Source: SIG607 sp045655165
Lineage (GTDB): Bacteria; Bacillota; Clostridia; Oscillospirales; Acutalibacteraceae
Assembly (NCBI GenBank): GCA_045655165.1
Contig: JAZOOT010000049.1
Location: forward strand, 1 to 44,644
Length of the DNA stretch: 44,644 nucleotides
Reading direction: 5' to 3'
Each line of letters starts with the position of its first letter. The stretch's first letter is position 1. The translations under genes and the position numbers were made by a program. Under the pieces are notes generated by a model, which did not search any database, was not told the origin of the DNA, and saw nothing but the letters and a program-made list of their open reading frames with translations. Shown one piece after another: positions 15,108 through 23,340 of the stretch.

Positions 15108-16277
15108 ATGAAAAGCAGTGCCAATACACTTGCAAATACACTGTTTAATACTGATATTTACACCGTTATTATTTGCTTTTTATCGGTTGTTGCCTGTTTT
15201 TCGCACCATAAAATTACCCCTTTAATAATTTACGCCTGCGGTGTTTTTATTGCGGTGTTTCCTAAAACGCAAAAAGAAATTTTTAAATATAAAAGTTCTT
15301 TTTTGGCCTTTGCATTTTTGCTTTTAAGTATGCTAACGGCATATTTTAACAATAACACAAAGGGGCTTTCCCTTTCGTTTTTGTTTTTAATGATTACCAT
15401 TATTGGTATTTTTTTAAGAAGCACAATGACGAAAGAACTTTTTGAATGGACACTTAATTTAATTTGCGCTGCCTGTATAATTGTTTTTATTGGTTGTGTA
15501 TTTTCAAAAATTCTAAATTTTAATGTACCGTCTTACCGTTGTACTTTGTGGTTTTACAACAGTAATTACTTGGGCTCAATTTTGGCTGGATGCATTCTTA
15601 TTTGCGCATATAAAATTGCCACAAAAAAGGGTAAAGATATTGTTTATTATCTTATTGCTTTGGGATGCGGAATTTGTATGTACTTTACGGGAAGTATGTT
15701 TGCTTTTTTAGAAGTGTTTGCAGGGGTATCGGTATTGCTTTCACTAACAGGAAAACACCGTTTGCTTCGTTGGTTTTTGGTTATTTGTATTTTTGGGCTT
15801 TTGTTTTTATACCTTGTACCCGAAATTTTTCCGCGATTAAGCGAATCTAACATAACCACCGACAACCGCGTTTTAATATGGCAAGACACCATTGACCATA
15901 TACCAAATAATTTTCTTTTTGGCAAAGGGTTCTTCACATACCGCACACTAACAAATGTGCGCTATTTAACCAGCCACGCCCACAATTTTGTTTTAGAACT
16001 TTTATTAAGTTTTGGTATTGTGGGAACATTTTTAGTAAGTATTTGCTTTATACTTTATTTTCGCACTTTAATAATCTGCAACCGACTACTTCGTAAAAGC
16101 CATATAACCGCTTTAATTATGGCAGTTGGTGCCGCAGTTTTATTACACGCCACAACCGATATGACCATGATTTGGTCGCAAACTGCAATTTTTTACGCAG
16201 TTATAATGTCGGGCTTGGGCGCAGAAGAAAAAACAGTAGCCAAGTTTAGAACTGCTTGGCATAGCCAAAGCATTTAA
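15108..16277 (+). CDS. O-antigen ligase/polymerase-like membrane protein (Wzy_C family)
   Basis: The 389-residue protein has about ten to twelve hydrophobic spans. A long loop containing NRVLIWQDTIDHIPNNFLFG, then HAHNFVLELLLSFGIVG, is the conserved catalytic loop of O-antigen ligases and polymerases, including its His. These enzymes join lipid-linked glycans to an acceptor. In Gram-positive bacteria the relatives act on wall or capsule polysaccharides or glycosylate proteins. The last codons (HSQSI then TAA) are supplied by the start of a dispersed repeat at 16262, so the original C-terminus may have been altered. It follows the P-type-ATPase-like gene by 12 bases and is probably co-expressed with it. 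Confidence 0.85.
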   Translation: MKSSANTLANTLFNTDIYTVIICFLSVVACFSHHKITPLIIYACGVFIAVFPKTQKEIFKYKSSFLAFAFLLLSMLTAYFNNNTKGLSLSFLFLMITIIGIFLRSTMTKELFEWTLNLICAACIIVFIGCVFSKILNFNVPSYRCTLWFYNSNYLGSILAGCILICAYKIATKKGKDIVYYLIALGCGICMYFTGSMFAFLEVFAGVSVLLSLTGKHRLLRWFLVICIFGLLFLYLVPEIFPRLSESNITTDNRVLIWQDTIDHIPNNFLFGKGFFTYRTLTNVRYLTSHAHNFVLELLLSFGIVGTFLVSICFILYFRTLIICNRLLRKSHITALIMAVGAAVLLHATTDMTMIWSQTAIFYAVIMSGLGAEEKTVAKFRTAWHSQSI

Positions 16278-16540
16278 ACCCGAACCTGCCTAAAAAGGCG
16301 GGCTTAAGGCGCCTTTTGGCTCTTTGTCGCCCATAGGCGACAGCCTTATGCGCTTCGCATCACCAAAATCCACACATAAATCCGCGCCTTTTAGGTCGTA
16401 GAATTTTGTGGTAAAAGGATTTTCGGTGTGGCGAGGCACAAAACGCAGTTAATCCTAACGGATTAACGAGTATTTTAACAAAGCCACAGCGTAAAATCAT
16501 AACCCCAAAATCTGATTTGGGTTTAACTGCTTTGGCTAAC
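16262..16540 (+). repeat. dispersed palindromic-ended repeat, long copy
   Basis: It begins TAGCCAAAGCATTTAAACCC and ends GGGTTTAACTGCTTTGGCTA, near-perfect inverted ends. The first 115 bases and last 35 bases match, on the other strand, the copy at 23544-23697. The central part of about 125 bases (from about 16382) is found only here and includes the hairpin TTAATCCtaacGGATTAA. Internal stems such as GTCGCCcataGGCGAC recur in both copies. No protein is encoded. It fills the whole gap between the ligase-like gene and metG and could be a MITE-like or REP-like element. Confidence 0.8.
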
Positions 16541-16557
16541 AACGAGGAGAAACAGTT

Positions 16558-18477
16558 ATGGAAAACAAAAAGTTTTATATTACCACCGCTATTGCTTATG
16601 CTTCAAGCAAACCGCATATTGGCAACGCTTACGATATTGTTTTAGCGGATATGATTGCGCGTTACAAACGCCTTTTGGGTTATGATGTTTATTTTATGAC
16701 CGGTTCTGATGAACACGGCCAAAAAATTGAAGAAAAAGCAAAGGAAAAAGGTATTTCTCCAAAGCAGTACGTTGATAATGCATCTGACCAAATTAAATCA
16801 GTTTGGAATTCGCTTAACACAACATACGATAAGTTTATTCGCACAACCGATAAGGACCACGAAGAAGCTGTTTCTAAAATATTTAAAAAACTTTACGAAC
16901 AGGGCGATATTTACAAAAGCGAATACGAAGGCAAATATTGTGTTCCTTGCGAATCTTTCTTTACATCTTCGCAACTGGTTGACGGTAAATGCCCCGACTG
17001 CGGACGTGACGTTAGCGATGCAAAGGAAGAAGCATATTTTTTAAAACTTGGCAAATACCAAGACCGCCTTTTAAAATATTACGAAGAAAACCCCGATTTT
17101 ATAAAACCTGAATCAAGAAAGAACGAAATGATTAACAACTTCTTAAAACCGGGTCTTTCTGATTTATGCGTTTCAAGAACATCTTTTAAATGGGGTATTC
17201 CTGTAAGTTTTGACGATAAACACGTAATTTACGTTTGGCTTGACGCTCTTTCAAACTATGCAACGGGTATTGGCTATAACCCCGACGGCAGCAGTGATAT
17301 GTATAAAAAATATTGGCCTGCCGATTTGCACGTTATTGGCAAAGATATTGTTCGTTTCCACACAATTTACTGGCCCATTATTCTTATGGCTTTGGGTGAA
17401 CCGCTACCTAAACAAGTTCTTGGCCACCCGTGGGTGCTTGTGGGCGAAGACAAAATGAGCAAATCTAAGGGAAACACCATTTATGCCGATGAACTGGCAA
17501 ACCGTTTTGGTGTTGATGCCGTTAGATATTATTTGCTTTCTGAAGTTTCCTTTGCTAATGACGGAAGTATTACCTATGAAAGTTTTATAAACAAGTTTAA
17601 CGCCGAACTTGCCAACATTTACGGTAACCTTGTTAACCGTTCTATTGCTATGACAAACAAGTATTTTGGTGGTAAGGTTCGGGCAAAAGTTTATTTAAAC
17701 GAATGTGAAAAAGATTTGTTTGCTTGTATAGAAAAGTCTGTTAAGGAATACACCAAACAAATGGACAGCTACCACAATGCCGATGCTTGTGAAGCAGTAT
17801 TAAACCTTGCAAAGCGCCTAAACAAGTATATTGACGAAACAATGCCTTGGGCACTTGCCAAAGACCCTGAAAAAGCAGATTATTTAGAAGGTGTGCTTTA
17901 CAATTTGCTTGAAGCAATTAGAATTTTGGGTGTATTGCTTTTGCCCATTATTCCCGATACAGCCGAAAAAATTGCCGACCTTATTGGCAGTGATAATAAA
18001 GACGCAACCTTTGGTGCGGTTAAGGAATTTACTGTAAAAGAAGCGGTGCCGCTTTTTGCACGACTTGACGCTGCTAAAGTTTTAGAAGAAATTGCTGCCG
18101 AAAACGAAGCCAAGGCAAAGGAAACCGAAAAAGCCGAAAACACAGTTAGTTTAGCGCAAATTACTATTGATGACTTTGCAAAGGTTGAACTTAAAACCGC
18201 AAAGGTTATTGCGTGTGAGCCAATTCCACGCGCCAAAAAACTTTTAAAATTAACCTTGAACGACGGCAGCGGCAAAGACCGAATAGTTGCTTCGGGCATT
18301 GCAAAATGGTATAGCCCCGAAGATTTAATTGGCCATACCGTTATTGTGGTTGCGAACCTTAAACCGGCTGTGCTTTGCGGTGTTGAATCTAACGGTATGA
18401 TTTTGGCTGCCGACGAAGATGACACAGTTAAGGTTATTTTTGCCGACGAAATTAAAGAAGGCAGTAAAATTAGATAA
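16558..18477 (+). CDS. metG: methionyl-tRNA synthetase
   Basis: This class I synthetase charges tRNA-Met. The 639-residue product has the HIGH-type motif PHIGN near residue 21, a zinc knuckle (CVPCESFF, then CPDCG at about 125-148), KMSKSKGN near 300 and an anticodon-binding helical domain. A C-terminal OB-fold tRNA-binding domain (from about residue 535, TIDDFAKVELKTAKVI) completes it. This domain set is standard in Firmicutes. The ATG follows GAGGAG, directly downstream of the dispersed repeat. Its stop codon overlaps the start of tatD (TAATG). Confidence 0.98.
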   Translation: MENKKFYITTAIAYASSKPHIGNAYDIVLADMIARYKRLLGYDVYFMTGSDEHGQKIEEKAKEKGISPKQYVDNASDQIKSVWNSLNTTYDKFIRTTDKDHEEAVSKIFKKLYEQGDIYKSEYEGKYCVPCESFFTSSQLVDGKCPDCGRDVSDAKEEAYFLKLGKYQDRLLKYYEENPDFIKPESRKNEMINNFLKPGLSDLCVSRTSFKWGIPVSFDDKHVIYVWLDALSNYATGIGYNPDGSSDMYKKYWPADLHVIGKDIVRFHTIYWPIILMALGEPLPKQVLGHPWVLVGEDKMSKSKGNTIYADELANRFGVDAVRYYLLSEVSFANDGSITYESFINKFNAELANIYGNLVNRSIAMTNKYFGGKVRAKVYLNECEKDLFACIEKSVKEYTKQMDSYHNADACEAVLNLAKRLNKYIDETMPWALAKDPEKADYLEGVLYNLLEAIRILGVLLLPIIPDTAEKIADLIGSDNKDATFGAVKEFTVKEAVPLFARLDAAKVLEEIAAENEAKAKETEKAENTVSLAQITIDDFAKVELKTAKVIACEPIPRAKKLLKLTLNDGSGKDRIVASGIAKWYSPEDLIGHTVIVVANLKPAVLCGVESNGMILAADEDDTVKVIFADEIKEGSKIR

Positions 18478-19271
18478 TGGATTATTGTTTTTATAATGAA
18501 AAAATAACCGCGCCCGTTATTTTTGATACCCACGCACATTTTGACGATGAACGGTTTGATAATGACCGCGAAGAACTTTTTGCCGTTCTTAATTCTTCTT
18601 ACGGTGTAGGCGGAATAATTAACTGCGGTTGCGATTTAAAATCAAGCCAAAAATGTATTGAATTTTCAAAAAAATTCCCGTTTTTGTATTCGGCTGTTGG
18701 TTTTCACCCCGAATTTGCCGCTAATAACTACTGCGATTTAAAAAAATTAGAAAAACTTTTACAAAAAGAAAAAGTGGTTGCCGTTGGCGAAATTGGGTTA
18801 GACTATTATTGGGACAAAGAGCATAAAGACTGCCAAAAGGAAATTTTTGTAAAACAAATCCTACTTGCAAAAAAGGCGAATAAACCTGTAATTATACACG
18901 ACCGCGATGCCCACGAAGACACCCTTAATATTTTAAAAGAGTATAAGCCAAACGGTGTGCTTCATTGTTTTTCGGGAAGTAGCGAAATGGCACAGGAAGT
19001 TGTAAAACTTGGGCTTTATATTGGTGTTGGCGGTGTTTTAACCTTTAAAAACAACAAAAAACTGCCGGAAGTTGTAAAAAACATACCCTTAAACCGTATT
19101 TTGCTTGAAACCGACGCGCCCTATATGGCGCCCGAACCATTCCGCGGAAAAACCAACCACAGTGGGCTTATTATTTACGTTGCACGAAAACTTGCTGAAA
19201 TTTTAAATATTTCGGAAGAAGAAGTTTTAAATACAACCTATAAAAACGCCCAAAATCTGTTTGGCATATAA
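18477..19271 (+). CDS. tatD: TatD-family metal-dependent DNase
   Basis: This 264-residue TIM-barrel hydrolase has FDTHAHFDD for the first metal site, VGEIGLDYYWD, PVIIHDRDAHEDT, LHCFSGS and LLETDAPYMAPEP, which are all the ligands expected of TatD proteins. These act as 3'-5' exonucleases in DNA repair and quality control. The ATG lies in the metG stop (TAATG), so translation is coupled, as in many Firmicutes where metG and tatD are neighbours. About ten N-terminal residues precede the usual start of the family. Confidence 0.94.
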   Translation: MDYCFYNEKITAPVIFDTHAHFDDERFDNDREELFAVLNSSYGVGGIINCGCDLKSSQKCIEFSKKFPFLYSAVGFHPEFAANNYCDLKKLEKLLQKEKVVAVGEIGLDYYWDKEHKDCQKEIFVKQILLAKKANKPVIIHDRDAHEDTLNILKEYKPNGVLHCFSGSSEMAQEVVKLGLYIGVGGVLTFKNNKKLPEVVKNIPLNRILLETDAPYMAPEPFRGKTNHSGLIIYVARKLAEILNISEEEVLNTTYKNAQNLFGI

Positions 19272-19278
19272 AAAGAAT

Positions 19279-19319
19279 AAACCCCGCTTCTTTGCTAATA
19301 CTAAAAAAGAAAGCGGGGT
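19279..19319 (+). terminator. hairpin after tatD that also covers the ribosome binding site of a small gene
   Basis: AACCCCGCTTCTTT pairs with AAAGAAAGCGGGGT, allowing one bulge. It is a plausible terminator for tatD, although no clear T-run follows. The 3' arm contains the GGGGTG that serves the small gene starting at 19328, so the structure could limit its translation. Confidence 0.55.
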
Positions 19320-19327
19320 GACTTTTA

Positions 19328-19447
19328 ATGAACCAGAATTACGATAACAACCAAAACAAAAACGAACAAAACAAGAAAAACGAGCAAAACAAAAACAACC
19401 AGAACAAGAAAAACGAACAAAACAAAAAGAACGACCAAAATAAATAA
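19328..19447 (+). CDS. 39-residue Asn/Lys/Gln-rich low-complexity protein
   Basis: The frame ATG to TAA encodes 39 residues built almost wholly of N, K, Q and E in a repeating NKKNEQN pattern, with a single Tyr and Asp near the start. GGGGTG lies seven bases upstream and a terminator comes ten bases after the stop, giving a compact gene-like unit. The function is unknown. Such short, hydrophilic, disordered proteins can be RNA- or DNA-associated or spore-related, but nothing here decides this. Chance low-complexity DNA is the alternative; the matched start signal and terminator argue against it. Confidence 0.6.
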   Translation: MNQNYDNNQNKNEQNKKNEQNKNNQNKKNEQNKKNDQNK

Positions 19448-19456
19448 CTAAATATA

Positions 19457-19488
19457 AAAACCTCAAAGCCCAGCTTTGAGGTTTTGTT
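19457..19488. terminator. bidirectional terminator between the small gene and mini-III
   Basis: AAACCTCAAAGC and GCTTTGAGGTTT pair around a short loop, followed by TTGTTTT on the plus strand and an A/T-rich run on the other. It serves both convergent units. Confidence 0.85.
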
Positions 19489-19896
19489 TTATATACTTTC
19501 CCAAATTACAGCAAAAAGTTCTTTTGCCCTGTTTACATTTTCGGTTAAATAAAGATAACCAAAAAGTGTTTCTAAGCCAGTGGCACTGTGGTATTCGGCG
19601 TTACTTGCGTTTTTAGGGGTGTTGTTTGTGTGAAAGTTTCTACCCCGTTTATAAATGGCTTCTTCGGTTTCGGTAAGAAATTCCTTTATAATTTCATACG
19701 CCTTTGCCTGTGCCGTTGCTTTAACATATTCAACGCTGCTTGCATGCAGTTCTTTAGATTGTCGCGGTGTTTTTGCAAGTTCCATTCTAACAAACAAAGT
19801 ATACACCGCATCACCAACAAAAGCGTATGTTGCGGGGTTTAAATTTTTAATTAACTGTTCATCAATCAACATATTCAAATTCAAATCCGTTGACAT
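19489..19896 (-). CDS. mrnC: Mini-ribonuclease III
   Basis: The 135-residue protein is a single RNase III catalytic domain without the double-stranded RNA-binding domain. The signature NPATYAFVGDAVYTLFVR holds the catalytic Asp and is followed by the basic helix KRGRNFHTNNTPKNAS and EYHSATGLETLFGYLYL, with the second acidic site. Mini-III matures 23S rRNA in Bacillus and related bacteria. The ATG at 19896 has AGGGGAT seven bases upstream and lies within the end of obg in another frame, a 35-base overlap. Confidence 0.93.
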   Translation of the reverse strand: MSTDLNLNMLIDEQLIKNLNPATYAFVGDAVYTLFVRMELAKTPRQSKELHASSVEYVKATAQAKAYEIIKEFLTETEEAIYKRGRNFHTNNTPKNASNAEYHSATGLETLFGYLYLTENVNRAKELFAVIWESI

Positions 19897-21139
19897 TTAC
19901 ACTATCCCCTTCGTTTACACCCGCGCGTTTAAGTGCGGTTATAATTCCGCTGGTTTTAAGCACCCTTTCAAAATACTGCAACGCTTCGTAATCGTTGGGG
20001 TCAATGGTATTCATAATGGGCTCAAGCCATTCGCAGTTTTCAACATAATAAACGCCATTTTCTTCTCGCAATGTAAAGTTACGGCTTTCGCGCTTAGGCA
20101 AATGCAGTTCTTCTACCCCAATTTCACTTTCGTAACGAATTATTGGCGGAAGTTTATTAAGTTCTGCCGCAATATAATCTATAAGTTCTTTTGTGCCGTG
20201 GGCAATTGCCGCCATAACAGGGAAGAATGCATAACCTTTTTCGGTAAAATATTTTGCAATTTTTTCTACCTCGCTGTCGTCGGTTAAATCGCATTTATTA
20301 CCAACAACAATTTGCGGTCTTTCTGCAAGTGTGGGTGAAAACTTAACGAGTTCATCGTTTATTTTATTAAAATCTTCAATAGGGTCCCTGCCCTCGCTGC
20401 CCGAAATATCAATAACGTGCACAAGCAAACGGCAACGCTCAACATGGCGCAAAAATTCGTGGCCTAAGCCAATTCCTTCGTGCGCGCCTTCAATAAGACC
20501 GGGGATATCTGCCATAACAAACGAACTTCCCTCGCCCATTCTAACAACCCCCAAAACAGGTGTTAAGGTGGTAAAGTGGTAGTTTGCAATTTTTGGCTTG
20601 GCTTCGCTTACAACGCTTACCAAGGTTGATTTGCCAACATTTGGGAAACCAACAAGCCCAACGTCTGCCAAAAGTTTTAATTCAAGCGTTACATCAAATT
20701 CTTCGCCTTTAGCACCCGGTTTTGCAAAACGCGGAATTTGACGTGTGGAATTTGAAAAATGTTGGTTACCCCAACCGCCGTTACCGCCACGGGCAATTAT
20801 AACCGGCTCACTTTCTGAAATATCGGCAATAATTTTACCGCTTTCACTATCTTTAATTAAGGTGCCTTTTGGCACGGCAATAACTAAATCTTGCGCCTTT
20901 TTACCGCTGCAACGCGACGGTCTGCCATCGCCCCCGTTTTCTGCCGCGTATTTGCGTTTATAACGAAAATCGGCAAGGGTTGACAGGTTATCGTCGGCAT
21001 AAAACAAAATATTACCGCCCCTGCCGCCGTCGCCCCCGTCGGGGCCACCTGCTGCAACATATTTTTCGCGGTGAAAGGAAACACAGCCGTTTCCGCCGTT
21101 ACCCGCCTTTAAGTGAATTTGTGCTATATCTATAAACAT
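19862..21139 (-). CDS. obg: GTPase Obg/CgtA
   Basis: This 425-residue GTPase takes part in 50S ribosome assembly and stress control. The N-terminal Gly-rich Obg fold (residues 1-158) contains GGNGGNGCVSFHREKYV-like strands, and G1 is GFPNVGKST near residue 167. The G domain has ADIPGLIEGA and VGNKCDL. The C-terminal OCT domain starts near 345 and ends in EFEYVD. It is downstream of rplU-prp-rpmA, the conserved arrangement in Firmicutes, and overlaps mrnC. Confidence 0.97.
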   Translation of the reverse strand: MFIDIAQIHLKAGNGGNGCVSFHREKYVAAGGPDGGDGGRGGNILFYADDNLSTLADFRYKRKYAAENGGDGRPSRCSGKKAQDLVIAVPKGTLIKDSESGKIIADISESEPVIIARGGNGGWGNQHFSNSTRQIPRFAKPGAKGEEFDVTLELKLLADVGLVGFPNVGKSTLVSVVSEAKPKIANYHFTTLTPVLGVVRMGEGSSFVMADIPGLIEGAHEGIGLGHEFLRHVERCRLLVHVIDISGSEGRDPIEDFNKINDELVKFSPTLAERPQIVVGNKCDLTDDSEVEKIAKYFTEKGYAFFPVMAAIAHGTKELIDYIAAELNKLPPIIRYESEIGVEELHLPKRESRNFTLREENGVYYVENCEWLEPIMNTIDPNDYEALQYFERVLKTSGIITALKRAGVNEGDSVNVNGFEFEYVD

Positions 21140-21200
21140 AACTACTTCCTTTAAAATAAAAACGGCTTAGGCAAAAAAAGCCCAAGCCGTAAATTGTTTA

Positions 21201-21482
21201 CTAGTTGGCAGCGTAAACGCTAACTTGTTTGCGGTCACGACCTACGCGTTCAAACTTAACCTTTCCATCGATTAAAGCAAAAAGAGTGTCATCAGAACCT
21301 AAGCCAACGTTTTTGCCTGGATGAATATGTGTTCCTCTTTGACGAACGAGGATATTACCGGCCAAAACAAACTGACCGTCTGCTCTTTTAACACCAAGAC
21401 GTTTGGACTCACTGTCACGGCCGTTCTTGGTAGAACCCATACCTTTTTTATGGGCAAACAACTGGATGTTGATTTTTAACAT
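21201..21482 (-). CDS. rpmA: 50S ribosomal protein L27 with cleavable N-terminal extension
   Basis: The 93-residue product starts MLKINIQLFAHKKGMGSTKN. The first nine residues, ending in LF before AHKKG, are the extension that the Prp protease removes in Firmicutes before L27 can work at the peptidyl-transferase centre. The rest (SKRLGVKRADGQFV, GNILVRQRGTHIHPG) is normal L27. It is three bases downstream of prp and upstream of obg. Confidence 0.97.
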   Translation of the reverse strand: MLKINIQLFAHKKGMGSTKNGRDSESKRLGVKRADGQFVLAGNILVRQRGTHIHPGKNVGLGSDDTLFALIDGKVKFERVGRDRKQVSVYAAN

Positions 21483-21485
21483 GAC

Positions 21486-21803
21486 CTACACCTCCGAATA
21501 AATTTTAATGTTACCTTTGTATTCTTTGGCTAACTCTGTTAAGTGAAGTTTAAACCCTTCAAGCGCTATAACTGTTTCATTTTTTGGGTTTTTAACAAAA
21601 ACATACATTTTTGCTTCATCAACCACAATTTCGGCTTTATCTTTAATTACTTCCGTTATTGTGTTGGCAGTAAGATAAGCCGCGCTTGAAACAGCAGCGC
21701 ACACGAGTTTGCCATTTTCATCGTCACAATTAACTGTACTGTGACCCTGCACCGAAAAGCCACAAAGAACGCCATTTTCGGTGAGAAATTTTACACCGGT
21801 CAT
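21486..21803 (-). CDS. prp: ribosomal-processing cysteine protease Prp
   Basis: The 105-residue protein lies between rplU and rpmA, the fixed position of Prp (formerly YsxB). The catalytic His is in GFSVQGHSTV and the catalytic Cys in GKLVCAAVSSAAYL. The C-terminal half is an alpha/beta fold with the segment KNETVIALEGFKLHLTEL. Prp cuts the N-terminal extension of L27, whose motif is visible in the neighbouring rpmA. The start has no strong site of its own and is two bases after rplU, so it depends on coupling. Confidence 0.93.
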   Translation of the reverse strand: MTGVKFLTENGVLCGFSVQGHSTVNCDDENGKLVCAAVSSAAYLTANTITEVIKDKAEIVVDEAKMYVFVKNPKNETVIALEGFKLHLTELAKEYKGNIKIYSEV

Positions 21804-21805
21804 AA

Positions 21806-22111
21806 TTAACCGATTTCCTTAATTTCAACTTTAGTATAGGGCTGTCTGTGACCCATTTTACGAGAAGAGCCCTTTTTCGGTTTGTAGGTAAATACGGTAA
21901 CCTTTTTAGCTTTTCCGTTTTTGAGAACAACACCTTTTACAACAGCATCCTTAACATAAGGTTTGCCGATTTTAAGTTTGCCGGTATTAAGCGCAATAAC
22001 CTTATCAAAAACAACTTCCTGCTCTGCTTCGGCATTAAGTTTTTCAACATAGATTACGTCGCCTTCGGCAACACGGTACTGTTTACCGCCTGTCTCAATA
22101 ATTGCGTACAT
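21806..22111 (-). CDS. rplU: 50S ribosomal protein L21
   Basis: The 101-residue protein begins at the ATG at 22111, with AGGTG six bases upstream; an in-frame GTG nine bases earlier is less suitable. MYAIIETGGKQYRVAEGDV and the basic C-terminus with KKGSSRKMGHRQPYT identify L21, which binds 23S rRNA. It is the first gene of the rplU-prp-rpmA-(obg-mrnC) cluster and has a structured leader upstream. Confidence 0.97.
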   Translation of the reverse strand: MYAIIETGGKQYRVAEGDVIYVEKLNAEAEQEVVFDKVIALNTGKLKIGKPYVKDAVVKGVVLKNGKAKKVTVFTYKPKKGSSRKMGHRQPYTKVEIKEIG

Positions 22112-22200
22112 CTGTTGCACCTGCTTTCTTTCAGTCTCGCTACAGTAAGGCGCATGCCAAAATGGGCATAACTTAACAAGGCCTTCAATATGCGGCTCTA
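22112..22200 (-). promoter_or_regulatory. probable L21 leader RNA
   Basis: The transcript between the promoter and rplU can fold into a hairpin with AAGGC/GCCTT closing arms and an inner ATGCC/GGCAT stem. Position and shape fit the L21 leader that autoregulates rplU operons in Firmicutes. The exact match was not tested. Confidence 0.55.
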
Positions 22201-22202
22201 CT

Positions 22203-22231
22203 ATTCTATCATAACTGTTCTTTTAAGTCAA
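22203..22231 (-). promoter_or_regulatory. promoter of the rplU operon
   Basis: On the minus strand, TTGACT (22226-22231), a 17-base spacer and TAGAAT (22203-22208) form a strong sigma-A promoter. Confidence 0.8.
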
Positions 22232-22242
22232 GCATTTATTTA

Positions 22243-22271
22243 TTGATTTTGTTTTTTATAACTGCTATAAT
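22243..22271 (+). promoter_or_regulatory. promoter of the SDR gene
   Basis: TTGATT (22243-22248), a 17-base spacer and TATAAT (22266-22271) form a near-consensus promoter 18 bases before the SDR start, divergent from the rplU promoter. Confidence 0.8.
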
Positions 22272-22289
22272 GTTTAGGGTGATTTATTT

Positions 22290-23051
22290 ATGATAACAGC
22301 TATAATTACAGGCGCTTCAAGCGGTTTGGGAATTGAATTCGCAAGGGAAATTAACAAAAAGTACCCCCAGATTGAATCGTTTTGGCTTATTGCAAGGCGC
22401 AAAGAAAAGTTACAAGAACTTGCGCGTGAATTAGGTGAGGATAAGTGTTTCATTTTACCCCTTGATTTAACCGATGAAAATTCCTTTTTATCGCTTAAAC
22501 AAATGCTTATTGACGCAAAACCCGAAGTTGAATTTTTGGTAAACAACGCCGGTTTTGGCAAAATGGGTGATTTCAGCGAAGTAGAAACCTATCAAAGTGT
22601 TGACCAAATTAAATTAAACTGTATGGGCCTTACTGCTATGACGGGCGAAGTTTTACCTTATATGAATAAAAACTCAAAAATTATAAATATTTCGTCAATT
22701 GCTTCCTTTGCCCCCAACACTCGCCTTACCGTTTACAGTTCAACAAAGGCGTATGTTACAAGTTTTTCAAAAGGGCTTCGCGAAGAACTAAAAAAGCATA
22801 AAGTAAAGGTAACCGCCGTTTGCCCAGGGCCAATGGACACCGAATTTTTGGCGGTTGCAAACATAAGTGAAGGTTCTTCCTTTACCTTTGACACCCTGCC
22901 CCGCGTTAAACCGCAAAAGGTTGCAAAGGGCGCCGTAAAAGCGGCAGAAAAGAACAAAGCAATTTACACCCCCGGTGCATTTTATAAATTCTACCGCGTT
23001 CTTGCAAAAATACTACCCCACTCTTTTGTAATGAAACTATGCAAAGTATAA
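22290..23051 (+). CDS. short-chain dehydrogenase/reductase
   Basis: This 253-residue classical SDR has the cofactor motif TGASSGLGIEFA near residue 8, NNAGFG near 85, the catalytic Ser in INISSIASF, and Tyr/Lys in YSSTKAYV. The substrate is not evident; relatives are annotated as DltE- or YdfG-like oxidoreductases of broad range. The basic loop after the first strand (WLIARRKEKL) favours NADP(H). It has its own promoter and terminator and so is monocistronic. Confidence 0.93.
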   Translation: MITAIITGASSGLGIEFAREINKKYPQIESFWLIARRKEKLQELARELGEDKCFILPLDLTDENSFLSLKQMLIDAKPEVEFLVNNAGFGKMGDFSEVETYQSVDQIKLNCMGLTAMTGEVLPYMNKNSKIINISSIASFAPNTRLTVYSSTKAYVTSFSKGLREELKKHKVKVTAVCPGPMDTEFLAVANISEGSSFTFDTLPRVKPQKVAKGAVKAAEKNKAIYTPGAFYKFYRVLAKILPHSFVMKLCKV

Positions 23052-23083
23052 AAAATAAGCCAATTAAATTGGCTTATTTTTTA
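23051..23083. terminator. bidirectional terminator after the SDR gene
   Basis: AAAATAAGCCAATT pairs perfectly with AATTGGCTTATTTT with almost no loop, and T-runs lie on both strands. The stop of the leftward 55-residue gene lies inside the stem. Confidence 0.85.
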
Positions 23084-23241
23084 TTTTCAGAATTATCCAT
23101 TTTTATTACTTTTAAATTTTCCTCTTCTTCCGTAGAACGAATATAAATTTCTTCGCAACAGCGCTGTGCATTTATAAGTTCATTAACCGCTTTTTCGGTT
23201 GATTTCAATAATTTTATATACATAGTTTTATAATCCGCCAT
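23074..23241 (-). CDS. conserved small hypothetical protein (55 residues)
   Basis: From the ATG at 23241, with AAAGGGGTGAT upstream, the frame encodes 55 residues: a helix beginning MADYKTMYIKLLKSTEKAVN, then NAQRCCEEIYI and an acidic/basic tail ending ENKK. The layout (an opening MADYK+LY, then ELxxAQxxxEExYI) resembles short helical proteins seen in many Clostridia; their function is unknown. It is transcribed divergently from a small ribbon-helix-helix gene and shares its upstream region. Confidence 0.7.
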   Translation of the reverse strand: MADYKTMYIKLLKSTEKAVNELINAQRCCEEIYIRSTEEEENLKVIKMDNSENKK

Positions 23242-23340
23242 AATATCACCCCTTTATTACATTATAACATCGTTGCATTGCATTTGTAATACATATTTTC
23301 AGTGCAATTTGCAATACAATATGTATTGCGAGGTGTTATT
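23242..23340. promoter_or_regulatory. shared divergent promoter with operator-like repeats
   Basis: ATACATATT (23289-23297) is repeated inverted as AATATGTAT (23318-23326). Several TTGYAATACA-like copies lie between and beside these, including TTGTAATACA, TTGCAATACA and TGTATTGC. A minus-strand TATAAT at 23261-23266 serves the 55-residue gene. The ribbon-helix-helix protein encoded beside it is the likely binder. Confidence 0.6.

Noticed and set aside
18994..19271. Separate gene start inside tatD
   Set aside because: The TatD pattern is continuous from the metG overlap to the stop, with every metal ligand in order.
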